A stretch of 64,000 nt of DNA from Paguma larvata (lineage: Eukaryota > Chordata > Mammalia > Carnivora > Viverridae): positions 49,940,558 to 50,004,557 of the forward strand of contig CM057826.1 in the NCBI GenBank assembly GCA_030068075.1, written 5' to 3'. The position numbers were made by a program, and so were the translations under genes. Below, one piece after another: positions 37,687 through 50,360 of the stretch (the stretch's first letter is position 1; each line of letters begins with the position of its first letter). Under the pieces are notes generated by a model, which searched no databases, had not been told where the DNA came from, and saw only the letters and a program-made list of their open reading frames with translations.

Positions 37687-38135
37687 TGTGATGGATAATT
37701 TTATGTGTCAAGTTGGTCAGACCATTATGCCCAGATACATAGTCAAATACTGTTCTGAGTATTTCTGGTTTTTGGATGATATTGAGATTTAAATCAGTGG
37801 CCTTTGAGTAAAGTAGACTGCTTTCTAGATTGTGTGTGGGCCTTATCCAATCAGTGGAAGGCCTGAACAGAACAAAAGATTGACCTTACCTGAGCAAGAA
37901 GAAATTCTGCCAGCAGATGGCCTTTGGGTTTGAACAACAACTTTGGATCTTTTCTGGCCTCCAGGCTGAGGGCCTTTGGACTTGAATTGCAATATCAGCC
38001 TTTCCCTGGGCCTCAGCCTGCTGGTCCACCCTGCAGATTTTGGGCATGCTAGACTCCATAATTTCATGAGCAATTATGTGTGTATATACACACATTCTAT
38101 TGGCTCTATTTCCCTGGGGAACCCTGACTAATACA
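37687..38135 (+). mobile_element. Solo LTR-like repeat (TG...CA) with 5-bp flanks
   Basis: It starts TGTGATGGATAATTTTATGT and ends GGAACCCTGACTAATACA. The body contains GTGTGGGCCTTATCCAATCA and CACCCTGCAGATTTTGG, a layout I recognise from an old mammalian repeat. Flanks GCTGG (37682-37686) and GTTGG (38136-38140) could be a 5-bp target duplication with one change, which fits an LTR. No internal retroviral genes are present and the family name is uncertain. Confidence 0.6.
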
Positions 38136-38140
38136 GTTGG

Positions 38141-41100
38141 GAAGGGGAGATGAAAGCTGTCCCCCACCTCCAGGCTCTGCATATGCTATGTGAGCTTGGG
38201 ATGCTCCCTGAACATTTGTTTTTCCCAGACCACTCCAAACCAAGGATTCTAAAGAGGCTGTCCCAAGTGCTTCAAGACAGCTCTTGGAACAAGAACCAGA
38301 GCCAGGAGCCAGTGTCCTTATTATCTGCCAAAGCTGAAATGGGAAAAGCTCATTTCAAACTGGCAAGATCACCCCTGTAATTTAATTTTAAATGAAGCTT
38401 CTAAAACATTTAAAAGTTTTTATTTATTAATCATCTTATACTTTGTATGCATCAATAGTTTTGTCTTATACATACAGAGAGATTCTCTAAATGTTCAAAT
38501 GAATTCCTGGCAAGTGGAATGAGAAATAAGTATGAATAAATAAAGATTTGGCAAGCTACTTTGAAAGGCTTCCAACTCAAATGGTTCTTCGATCCCTCCA
38601 AGGGTGTTTTTAAGCAAGTAAAGAAAACTAGATGAGGCAAGAATCTTTCCATTTTATTCAGTCAGGCTTAGTCCATTCAGAATGAGAAATGTAAGTCCTA
38701 CCCAGGGCCACTCCTATATTGAGGTTCTAAGAACACTAATGGTTTCCTGCCACAAATCTCACACAACTCTCAGGAGCAGTTATCAGCCTGCACATTCAGA
38801 AACTCTCTTGATCTCTTGGAAAACTTCAGGCTCCTAGTCTTTCCTCATGTCCAGTTGACCAGTTGACCACAGCTGTGTACTTTGTCTCTCTGTATTGTCC
38901 TACCTATAAAGGAAGATTCAACCATTACTTTGGGGACTTAAAAAAATAACAACATCTTCCACGTTGAGAAGTATTGTTTTTACAATTCACAGTTGTTCTG
39001 AATGATGTCTTAAAAAAGATAAACTTATTTAAAGAGAAAGCAAGAAAGATTTTCAAAATCTTCTCAAAGATGTGTTAAAGTTACTCATTTAATTTATTTA
39101 TACAACTCTCTTCTCTCGCCCAAATAAATTAAGAGAAACATCAAAATATCTAGAATTTGACAATTCTCAGCTTCAAAAAATAACACTGAAAAAGCGCAAA
39201 ACTATAAACATAAAATAGAAATTTAAGAGTAAACACTCCTCCCTCTCTTTTTCCCTAAATTTTGGCCTTGTTTCTAACTTCACTCTTAAAACTACTGTAT
39301 CTCTAGCAGTGAAACTGAAGCTCTGCAATGCATTTTGTAGCATGAAAGTAAAGGGTTCATGAAGTTCATGGGCCTTGAAGTCCGTTGGCTCCGGATGCAA
39401 TACAATTGTTCCATGTTAAGTCCTCTGTAACATGGACTGTAACATGGCAGAGGTATGGCAATAGTTTATACCTCACACTGCTGTTTTGAGAGTTAAATTC
39501 ACATCACATACCTTAGAGGGGTGGGTGAGGCGGTATCAGGTGCTGAAAATGTTTCCAAAAGTCTTTGCTTTGCCTCTTTAGTTTTTCCTCTCCCCTTTTC
39601 TTTCTTCCTTCTTCTTCCTTCCACAGCAGTATTACCAGTAATACCAGTGTCTTCAATCCACCATTGTGGACTAGTGATTTTCAAACTGCTTTATGTATTG
39701 ACCATATATATATTTTGTTATTGTAGTTAGAACAAAATGTCTTCCTTTCCATGTACAGTTTCCTTTCCTACTACTGCTTCACCTCAGAAGTTTCTGGATA
39801 ATTTTTTATTAGTTCTTCATTTCAGGTTCATTCACTAAGCTCCATTCTACATAGAATCTTTGGGGAGGTGGGAATTTGCAAGTATCTTTTATTGCTCATT
39901 TAATTTGTGCCCCAGACTTCATCTCTGAAGTTGTTGACATAGTCAAGAATCTAAGTCTATGGCACACGCTTCTCTTTCCATTTCTCTCCCAAAAGTTCCT
40001 TGCCCCTTCATAACTCTTTGCTCCTCACCAAAAGCCCTCCTTGGGTGTTTTTGTGTGTTGTTCTTAGTCAAGTTCACTACTGCTGGATGGGTCCAGGAAG
40101 TGTTCGAAGACAATAAGGGGCTTCTGAGTCAGAGGGTAGGGAAAAGAGACACCCAGCTTCAAAGTGAGTGACTTAAAAGTAGTCAGTGACATGTTCACAT
40201 TGTGAAAACCTCTGATGCAATTTTGTATACTTGTTTATGCTACAAAAAAGTCTCTATATCTTTCTTATTTTTAGAGAGCATAAAAAATTTCATTTATAAG
40301 GTGTCAGCCTCCAGGAAAGTGAAGAAAAGTGATCTCGTCACAATTATAATAGCATTTAAGCCTGCTCAATCTGCAAATACTCTCATAGATCTTGTAATAT
40401 GCTCTTTCCTGGGATTACAGATCTAGAACATCAGGATGGGATTTTTGGCATAGGAAAGATAAATGTTTCAGTGTCTCTCTGACCATACTGTAACTGTTCA
40501 GAAAGTAAGAGCTTCAGTGCTTTTGGGGTTTCTTGTATTATAAGATTCATCTAGCAACCTCAGGGTTGCAATCCTTCAAGGCAACAATTGGATGGGGCTT
40601 AAGAGTAGTTGCCTTTAGGTAGAGCTTGTCTTCCCTAGTTACCCACATCCCTGTCACCCCCTATTGTATTGTGCCAAGTCTATATTACTATTTTACAATT
40701 CTTATTAAGTTCTGTATACACATTTGAATTTCTAAAACATAGGATGTGAGATATATTAATCTAGCCAAATTTTAGATCGCTTGTTAGCCTTCTTTCAGAA
40801 CTGAAAGTTGTGCCCACTTCGTTTGTACATCTAATCCTAGAAATAGTATATTACTGATCTAACATTAAATTCATCCTGTTGTTTCTCATATCACTTCTTG
40901 TGGTTGAGGGACCAAGGACTCACTGGGTCTCAGATGGGAATGTAGTGATGAATCTAACTTCTTAAATGAAGCTATCTAGGAAAAACTACTTTTTTGATGC
41001 TTTCATTGTGATCACAAGTGTCTGTCATCTGTAGGCATGGCTGGGGCAATGCCAGGGGCTGGCCTCCCAAACTTCATGACACCATTGCTATGAGGTCTAC

Positions 41101-41970
41101 CATTTCCTCAGGTCACCACTACTGAATAGTGTGCAAATCTCTACTTCCATGTAACCAGCTATCCTTCTTCTCAATTCTTTCTCTTTCCTTACCCTCAAAG
41201 ACATTCACTTTCCTCAGTATTCATGGGACACTAAGCATTGTCTCTGAGTATGTCCCAGGAGCGTTTTCTTTATTTCCAATAAAAAATCTCTGAAGTGAAA
41301 AAATAAATATATAAATGAATACTGATGTACTAGCTGGCCACTAGGACCAAACAAAAGAATGCATCAGAATATGCGCAAATCAAAACATTGATAAGGAGAC
41401 CTACCAAAAAAGCCTAATCATTCTGGGCTTGTCTGGAATTTGTCATGTCATGATTATTCCTTGGTTCTCATCTATATAGTGGGGTGATCGCATGGTGGGT
41501 AGAGCTGAAGAGGGCTGCACACTGGCTAATGCTCTGTCACTTACACATTATATCACATGGGGATAAGAATGTATTTACATTGTTTTGCTGCTGTCTGCTT
41601 TAGGAAATCATGGATTATGGACTTATTATGCCTATTGCTATCCCTGAGAGTTTTTCTTACTAAACTGTTATTATTCTGGACATAGAATGGTTTAGAGGGA
41701 TATTTGCATGAAAAAAATGATACATGATATTTCAGAATTAGAACAAGTCTCAGAAGAAAGTGAGGATATCTGAAGGGTCTTTAGAAGAAATTACAGTAGT
41801 TAGAATATGAGTAGAGGAATTTACCCATTATGAATTAATCAGCACTTCTGAGGGAAATGTTTGGAGATTTCCCATTCCAGAGATAACTTATAGACCATGA
41901 ATTGCACCTATGGTATCATTTCCTACTGGCTCTCTCACCATCCCCCTACCTACGTGAGTTTATGTGTATG
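38141..41970. other. Unique intergenic DNA
   Basis: This is the longest stretch outside the 3' UTR in which I cannot name a repeat. Several short frames (for example 38150-38380, 39499-39730, 39959-40171) overlap on both strands and show no domain, signal peptide or plausible splice structure. Confidence 0.45.
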
Positions 41971-41973
41971 CAG

Positions 41974-42016
41974 GCACGCACACGCACACACACCACCACC
42001 ACCACCACCACCACCA
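41974..42016. repeat. Compound (CA)n-(CCA)n microsatellite
   Basis: A GCACGCACACGCACACACAC run passes directly into about eight ACC units. Confidence 0.92.
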
Positions 42017-42569
42017 GTTATTTGAACATAGTCCTGTATTTGAGCATACTTGTGTTCTCTCTGGTGGACATAATGCTGAAACTTAGCATGAGGGGTGTCA
42101 ACTGCAAAAGCATGTATTTCACATTTGTAGATTTACATAATTTGCAATTTATACTGCAAGCTGAGAAGAACCGTTTCTTCATTCGTCCTGTAATTGGGTC
42201 TTTTCAGTAGTGGTCATTCTTTGATAGCAATAGCTCCTTTTAATCCTGACTTTGTTGGACAATTATGTCCTGACAGGCTACCTCCCTTACAGATAGTGTC
42301 TATCAGGTGCTGGTTAGACATTCTAAAGTCATGAGGGGTGAAAAGCACTAAGTTTATCACCAAATGAGTTGCTGGCCATTGGAGAGTTCTCACATGTTTG
42401 AGAGGTGCCAAATAATCCAATTGGGTAGGGGCTTTGTGGGCTGAACCTGCATATTTCCAGTAGATATGGCAGAAGACAGGCTCTCAGCAAATGTTTTTTT
42501 GAGAAACGACCCAAATGAATGAGAGTTAAATAAGCCTGGTTGCCCACTTTTAATGATGAAGTGGAAAGA
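42017..42569. other. Unique intergenic DNA
   Basis: I see no gene or nameable repeat. Confidence 0.5.
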
Positions 42570-43165
42570 GCTTACAAGGATTTGAAGATGAGACCAACCT
42601 GGGTAGGAATCCAAGTACTTCTAGTCTCACAGGCAAGGCACTCACTTTTTATGATCTTGAGTTTCTTTTACTTGAGGAATATGGTAAGGACTAAGTGAGT
42701 ATTAAATTTGTAAAGAGCTTAGATAATGTCTTCATCAGATATCTATTCAATGTTAAATGAATGAATATATAATGCTTAGCATATTTTCATCAGTAAAGCC
42801 AATTTTAAAATTAATTATCCTTAATGTAAAATATCTAACCTAAGAAAACATTTAATAATTATTGTGAAGTTTTAGACATAATAGAATTTGTGATATATAT
42901 GCTGACTATTATAGTAAGGATGACAATTAACAAAAGCAACAATAGTATCTACTATTTACATAGCACTTACCATGTGAGGTGCCAAGGACTTCTCATAGGT
43001 TATTATGTTTCATCTTTATGACAACCCTAGAAGAAGGTGCAATTATATCTTTGCTTTACAGATAAGAAAACAGAGTTAGATGGATTAAGTAGCTGCACAG
43101 TCAATATCTAATATGTGACAAGTTTGAGCTCAAACTCAAATCTGCCCAACAGCAGGCCCCAAGTT
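42570..43165. repeat. Two MIR copies in inverted arrangement
   Basis: The first, at 42570-42740 (plus), reads ACCTGGGTAGGAATCCAAGT, CAAGGCACTCACTTTTTATG and AGGACTAAGTGAG. The second, at 42910-43165 (minus), reads CTACTATTTACATAGCACTT, TTGCTTTACAGATAAGAAAA and GAGCTCAAACTC. They lie just beyond the inferred GABRB2 poly(A) site. Confidence 0.72.
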
Positions 43166-43288
43166 TGAAGCTTTCCATTGCTTTTCACAAAAGCCAAGAT
43201 TCTAGATCTTCAGTCTAATGCTCTCCCAGCTAAGCTATCTTGGCGGGGTGGCACAAAAGCCAAGATTCTACAATCTAACTCATACTAA

Positions 43289-43333
43289 TAGATGAGATAT
43301 ATATAGATACATATCTATATATATCTATATTCT
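43289..43333. repeat. (TA/TATC)-rich simple repeat
   Basis: GAGATATATATAGATACATA followed by TCTATATATATCTATATTC, partly self-complementary. Confidence 0.8.
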
Positions 43334-43340
43334 GAACCCA

Positions 43341-43376
43341 ATGAGACCACAGACACACATCCTTTTAACTTTTATT
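43341..43376 (-). terminator. GABRB2: Candidate GABRB2 polyadenylation signal and downstream element
   Basis: On the minus strand an AATAAA hexamer (43371-43376) is followed about 10-25 nt later by a GU-rich stretch, ATGTGTGTCTGTGGTCTC. This is the textbook arrangement for cleavage and polyadenylation. Cleavage would fall near 43355-43365. A MIR relic begins within about 200 bases downstream, which fits the end of constrained transcribed sequence. Confidence 0.62.
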
Positions 43377-44698
43377 TATATTTCTTAGTTCAAGAATTAC
43401 ACACTAGCCAACATTATTATATATTTACATGCTGAAACTGGCTGTAATAAGTTTAAATTCAAGAAAATAATTCTTATGTGCTACTCGTTTATAATCCTCA
43501 TTTGTTACTATCTCATGTATCCCAGAGATTTTAGTAGTCCTGTTTTTTAGAAAGACATGAAAATAGATGCAATGATATCCACTTGTGTTTTGCATTTTCT
43601 AGCCATTGGAAAATGTGCATTATGTGCATATTAAGAAAGGCTACAAGGTAATTAGTAAGGCTGATAATCACTACATTGTGAAGAAACTAGAATATCACTT
43701 TTTATAAAAGGACAATTCAGAACTGTGCAGGGACAATATTCATAACAGAACTATTTAAACACCCATGCAAATAAAATTTTAAAAATGCTATGGATTTTAA
43801 ATCATTTGCAACTTTGTTTGAAATAATTATGTTTAAAATGACCATGGTTGAACTCAAATTACTGAACCGAAAAGGAAAAGATACAAGCTGATGCAACTTT
43901 CAGCTTGTCTCTGGTGGTGCAAAGACACACAAATAGGCATCAGATTAGCAGACATTTGACAGGAGAGAGACGTTTGGTTTTGAAAGTTAAAAAAACACAA
44001 AGTTTTGTTTGTCATTATATTGGATCATAATTATCACAAAAGAACTTTTCAAAGCAAATTAAAATCTGATGTCAGAATTTTTGCATATATCTACATAAAT
44101 GTTTCGCTTCAATTTTTAAATAACTAATAGATTTTTAAGGGTGTTGCTGCTTTTTTTTCCTTAAATGATTTCTTTAGGGCAGTAACTTAACTAGCATTCT
44201 GTTGGCTCCTTACTAGTTTTTACAGTTTTCCTAGTGTATTTGGAAAATATTTTTTAAACCTTTGGTGTGAAGCAGTCTTTTTTTTTTATTTTCCCCTATT
44301 TTTCCTTTTTTCTTTCCTTTTTTTTATTTTTTAATAATTCTGGAGTCTTTGGTTAAAAGGAATAATGCTATCTAAAGACAAAATGCTATTATTAAAAAAA
44401 AAGTCTCGTGTGTACTATGTGTAATAAATTTCTGGAACAGGTATGAATAATAAGCACTTTTATTTCCTGTAGTGCCATCAATATAAACTTTTACTCTTTT
44501 AAAATTGAGATTTTAGTTACAACCTTTGGTGTCTTGAACTCTGACATATAAAAAAAATCTATCAAGTAACAATGATGATTTCTGCTTTTCCCATTTCCAT
44601 TTCTAAGGCTATCTCTTGGTTGTTACATTGACTACATAAACACTACAGCATTTCCCATAAAGGGGATGAGAGTGGAAGTGAGTGAGCGGGAAGTGAGA

Positions 44699-44701
<3 letters not shown>

Positions 44702-44739
<38 letters not shown>

Positions 44740-44790
44740 GTGTGTTTGCATGTGTATGTGTATATGTGTGTGACTGTGTGTGTGATAGCA
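44702..44790. repeat. (TG)n microsatellite with a degenerate TG-rich flank, inside the GABRB2 3' UTR
   Basis: About 18 perfect TG units (44702-44738) are followed by an interrupted TG/TA-rich stretch to about 44790. In the mRNA sense this is a CA repeat, a known type of binding site for hnRNP L. The length is likely to vary between individuals. Confidence 0.93.
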
Positions 44791-44958
44791 AATTGAAACC
44801 CTTCTGTCTGGGATCCCAAACCATTTATGCAAAAGGGTGTTTAAATTACTCTGCTGGGGCACTGCCATAACTGTACTTAGTAAAAAATAAATAAAATTTA
44901 AGAAAAAAATTAAACAATTATTTGTATCTATTGACTATTCATTTACAGCATGTTGAAT

Positions 44959-44966
44959 TATTTACA
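44959..44966 (-). promoter_or_regulatory. Pumilio response element candidate in the 3' UTR (second copy)
   Basis: The sense strand reads UGUAAAUA, about 100 nt from the copy at 45069-45076, so the two form a close pair. The evidence is the motif alone. Confidence 0.38.
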
Positions 44967-45068
44967 TAATATTATAACACATGAACAAAAGCCATAAACA
45001 GAATTAGCACATTGCCTTACCATAAAATACAAATTAGAAGTTAAAAATATTTACGAAATCTGTTTTAA

Positions 45069-45076
45069 TATTTACA
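45069..45076 (-). promoter_or_regulatory. Pumilio response element candidate in the 3' UTR
   Basis: The sense (minus) strand reads UGUAAAUA, the canonical Pumilio octamer. Further exact copies lie at 44959-44966 and 43422-43429, and UGUAUAUA variants occur in TA-rich tracts near 45583-45596, 46070 and 46207. Pumilio proteins repress many neuronal mRNAs. Binding here is inference only, because such octamers arise often by chance in AT-rich DNA. Confidence 0.4.
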
Positions 45077-48000
45077 CACGCTCAGTGAAAGTTATGGTTG
45101 CTCACATTACATGGACTCTGTACACTTAGCAAAATGGCATGATTGCTACAATTGAAAGTATTTGCCCTAACCAACATGGTGGGGTTTAGTTATTTTTTTT
45201 TTCCTCCTTCAAGGAGGAATTTTTTTTTTCATTTTTAAGACTTTGTTTTTAAATCACCAATAGACAATGTTATTTGTTTCCTTGAAAAAGAGAGCAAGTA
45301 GACAAGCAATGTGAGAACTAGTCCATTCCCGATGTTCTGAGGTACAGTACTATTGTAGTGTCAAACTGTGCAATGGTTCATAAGAACTGTAGGCATTGAT
45401 CTGCTGATAGAGAAATGCTCAGTACCCTGTATTACTAGTTTCAATATGTTGATTTGTTGGTTGTCAATTAAAAATACTCATACATTGGTTTAATGAAGGA
45501 AATAAAACATATTAGCTTATTCCTTTTGTTTTCCAACATATGAACGCATATATATGTATTTATGTTTACATGGATCTATATATACACATATATACATGTA
45601 GATATGTTGTAAGACCTGTTGTTGATTGTTTTGCTGTTTTTGTTGAGTATGAATTTAATCATAAGACTGGAACACAGTTACCTATAGAAAATGGAAATTG
45701 TGTTAGTTGCCGATTTAATGCAGGTCTTGCTTAAAATGAACATGATTCATTTCCCCACTGCATTCCACTGGACTTTCTCTATGTGTTGTGCTTTTATAAG
45801 CTGACAGACTTTTTGTGTTCCTAATACTAGAATGTTAAGTCTTTTGGTTCATAAACCATTTTTTAATTATTATTATTATTTTTACTTAGCACTGCTTTTG
45901 AAGACATGAGAAAAGGTCTAGATGGCACTGCTTAAGTATTTTCCCCTGTTATTAAATTGCAGTAGAAAGAATTGTAACATTCCTTATGCAAACACATGAT
46001 TATGTTGCATGAGTTTTCAATTCTGAAAATGCATTTCATACCTACTAGCAGTCATGTACAATATATATATACAGATTGAGATCAAAGATATCATTTAGAC
46101 TGTGCATTTTAGAGTCAGAATTTGCCTATGAATTTCACAAAGATGAAAAACACCTTAATTGCTGGCTATCTGGCTGTTTCATAATCAAAAGAAAAACTAT
46201 ATATATGTGTATATACATATATGTATAAAGTGATAGTAATACCATATCAGAATTGCCAAGACACATTTTTGTGGTCCTTAAATTTAACCACTGGATACCA
46301 ATCTGACTGGTCTTCATAGACTTATGAGATCTAGCACCCCTCCCCAACCCGCCCCCAATTTGGTGACTACAGTCCAATTTAACTACAGTAAAAATATAGT
46401 TAAAAATGAATTCTACATCTACTGTTGTCTCTGGGCAGGATGAGTCAGTTGTTTCTACCTATGTGGTTATTGAATGCCGATATATGGATTTCTCTCTAGG
46501 GCATCTGTTTCAAGCTCCCATCTTTTTCTTTTTTCTGGTTTCTTCTTATCACTGCAAACAGAAATGAATCCTTGGTCATATGCTTTTGAGGCTCATACTG
46601 CAAAGTTTCTTCTCTCACTTTGATCTAGATTACCATGTTGACTTCCCTGGACATCAAAATTTTGTTGTAACCATAAATGACAATATCAAGGATTTTTATG
46701 GCTTTTATGATAATTGCAAATAAGAGCCCACTGCTAGACCTGGGCTCTGAGTTGTCTCTAGAAAAGCCTTTCTAGGATGGCATTTTGGAGTTGTGCACCT
46801 GAGTTATCGATATGCTCCTTCCTGATAAATGCTACTCAAACTTTGACCCCTGGTGAAAAGGGACAGGCACTTTTATTAGTGTGGTGCCCCAAAATGATTG
46901 CCTAGGAGGAAGCGTGTCCCTGGAGAAACTTGAGAAATTTCTACTCTGAGCCCATGGGCGGAAACTTGGTTGGATTCTGCCCAAAGATCATACTCAGAGG
47001 TGTTCAAGTGTGTAATCAAAAAATAAAGGCCAGAGTTCCCTTTGCTGGTGAAGGAAAAAAATACCTCCCATCTTGGAGCATAAAATTTAGAAAGCTGAAT
47101 GCTAAACCTTTTGTTTCCCCCCCACCTCTCTCTGATAGTTGGAATAGGAGGGCAAGCAGGACTCTGTCATATTCCAAGCTGCTGAATTATCAGGGGAAAA
47201 AAACATACATTTTACCCACAGGAAAATACTGGCCTTGCATACTATGCACAATTAGGGATATTACTTTGAAAATAAGTGTTTGTTGTTTTTAAAATAGAAA
47301 TAGCAAAGTCATCTCCCAAGAAAACATTCAAACAAAACAAACTTTAAGGAGAAATTAGCAATTCACTACTTTCTCCAAGAAAAGCAAAATATGGACCTCA
47401 CATTGATAGAAATAAAATATATTAGCTTATTCTCTTTCCTGTCTCACATATGAATGCATATGTCCAATTAGTATAGAAAGAAGCACACTGACATAATTTA
47501 AAAATTGAATAAAACAACACATCATGCCGGCTGATCAGTTATATATTTTTCTGTAATATCAACTGAGGCTCATAACATTCATCATGTTAATGTGGCTTTG
47601 TTGTTGTCCTATTCTACACTACTTTTCATGTTTTCTTTGATTCAGCTGATTGCAACGTACACGATGAAAGCACCCTTAAAAAGTCAAACACAACAAACCC
47701 ACAAACTAACTCTACTTGTGCACATAATCCTTTAAATATTGTTTGCTATGAAAAATACAAAGGTGAATGTCATTGCACATAAGGAAATGTAGTTCAATCA
47801 ATCTCTCCAAAGCCTTGCTTTGTCTCCTAAGAATATAATCAGGATTTCAGAAACAAGAAAAGCTGGCAAAGGACCATTAATCCTTTAAAGGAATGAACAA
47901 ATCCTTCTTTTGAAATATCCTATTGAATTCAGAAATAAACTTAAGGGAAATGTTGTGGAGACAGCTGACATTGTCTGAGAAAATCAACCTGTCTGCTGGC

Positions 48001-49040
48001 TTTATCTGTGCTCTATATTAGTATATTTGAATGACTCCCAATCTAATCTGCATCTAAGATACTTCTAATTTTGCTAACTTTTCTATTTTGTGGTTGTTTT
48101 GATTAGATAAACTATAAAAACCTCTTTAGGTATGCTGTCAAAAGCCTGTGAAGTGGGGAAAAAAAATCTCTCTCATTGGACCTTTTGCCATTATACGAAA
48201 TATGTATGGACCAGATGCTATGTGGGGCTAGTTAAGGGTCATACTTATCGCTTGCTTTAATTTTGTTACAACAGTTGTTTTTGGATTTTCCACTCTGCTC
48301 TGGATTATTAACTCTTATTTTAACCACCTAGAAATAGCATTTTAGAAACATTTCTTGGCCACCATGCATGATAATGTTCAGTAGTCCCCAGTTTCTAAAT
48401 GTCAAAATGGAAGACATCAGAGTTGACTCCCTGTGCTCAAGCAGAGACTGGCCAATTTGGTTACCAAGTCTCTGTCTTCACTCTCCCTATCCTGTTTGAA
48501 TTGCATGAGAACCTTCTAGAATCCAGTGGGAATTATCTTCCCATGACACACCATTATGACCTTAAGATAGGCATAGGCCATCTTCAGTAAGCATGTTTGC
48601 ATGGCATTGCAGATAATGTTTCATAAACACAGTGCCATCTCAACAGCATGCCAACCTTAGAAATGAAGATGGGGAGTATCTGGATATGACCACTTCTCAG
48701 CAAAATGACTGGCAACGCTACTGAGCCCTCTAAGAATATCTTCTAAATAACTGCCCTCTATATAGGCTGCATAAGCAGATAAAGTGGAACATTCAGACAG
48801 TCTTGCCAGCATGTGTACAAATCACTTTCACTTTAACTGGAAAACCACAAGGACCTTAGTGTATTCATTACTTAGCAGAAGCAACCCAAATGGTATGAAA
48901 TGGACCATAGGATAGGCCAGCAACTAAGGTATTTTAGCATCACTTTTGTCCTGGATTGATGTGTTTTCCAAGTCCTACGTTAGGCTGTACAACTGGTTTG
49001 AGGAGGAATCTAGTCCTTGCTTCCCATGGGAGGCTATGTT

Positions 49041-49517
<477 letters not shown>

Positions 49518-49849
49518 TTATCTAAGAAGGATAATAGACAAACAGATACGGCTCATCATCTGACTAAACCTAAAACTGCATCATTTAGAACCATTTGAAA
49601 TCACTGAGGATCATCAGGCTATGACCTGAGAGGAGTATACAGTTTGATCAAGGCTAGAGTCTCATGGTTTAACTATCCCATAAATATCTTCATAAATATC
49701 TTCTAATGGGCATATTTTTGATGCTCAAAAATCAGAGGCACTCTGACATTTGCCACTCTAATGATCTTCTTTTAAAAAGCCTTGCAATTACCAAGTAGTT
49801 TCAAAGTGGTCACTCAAGAGATAAGGAAGGAAGAGGAACATACTGGCTG

Positions 49850-50065
49850 GGTATATGGGTTTGAATCCATGTGTCTGGGTGCACATCCTGGTTCTGCCAC
49901 TTACTCGCTAAGTGAACTTGGGTGAATTCCTAACGGTGCCTCCATCAATATAAGCTATGCAAGTTTCAGTTTCCTCCTCTGTTAAATAGTATAATAGTCC
50001 AACCTTAGAGCACTTCTGTAATGAGGTAATGATATAATAGATTACATAATAGACTTCTGCTACTA
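49850..50065 (+). repeat. MIR (intronic)
   Basis: GGTTCTGCCACTTACTCGCT, AAGTGAACTTGGGTGAATTC and CAGTTTCCTCCTCTGTTAAA are clear MIR core in the plus orientation. Confidence 0.82.
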
Positions 50066-50269
50066 CCACTTTCATTATTTCTACTTAGGGCATACAGAGA
50101 AATAGAAGGCGTGGCACTCTTTAAAGAATTTATAGTTCTGATATGAATACATACAAAATTAAGCTGTACTAGGTATGAAATAGTGTTAAGGGATTAACTA
50201 CTGAGTTGTGCTCATGATAGTAGCCTAAATATAGATGAAATCATGATAAAACTAGAACTAAAACCAGTA

Positions 50270-50360
50270 GATAATATTTGTCAAGCACTTGCTACATATG
50301 CCAGAAACCTTTTCATATAACTTCACTTAATTATGTTTCTTAACAGCCACATTTTAAGAT
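50270..50360 (-). repeat. MIR fragment
   Basis: TTGTCAAGCACTTGCTACAT followed by ATGCCAGAAACC is the reverse-complement MIR start. The stretch 50361-52010 shows no nameable repeat or exon. Confidence 0.55.

Larger units (their letters stand above)
43355..49040 (-). other. GABRB2: Putative long 3' untranslated region of GABRB2
   Basis: This run of about 5.7 kb follows the GABRB2 stop codon. I see no SINEC, L1, L2, MIR or LTR in it, although such repeats recur every 1-2 kb on both sides. It is AT-rich and contains U-rich tracts, a (CA)n tract in the sense strand (44702-44739), and several Pumilio-type UGUAAAUA or UGUAUAUA octamers. It ends at an AATAAA followed by a GU-rich element. Human GABRB2 mRNAs are known to carry a multi-kilobase 3' UTR, so the length is plausible. 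The extent is inferred; weaker AATAAA hexamers at 46872-46877, 44458-44463 and 44285-44290 could give shorter forms. Confidence 0.7.

Noticed and set aside
38141..41970. Possible exon of ATP10B or a noncoding RNA gene in the long repeat-poor stretch
   Set aside because: No transmembrane P-type ATPase motif, no paired splice sites around any open frame and no CpG-rich promoter could be seen.
44609..44868. Minus-strand frames rich in His and Thr
   Set aside because: They are translations of the (CA)n microsatellite in the 3' UTR.
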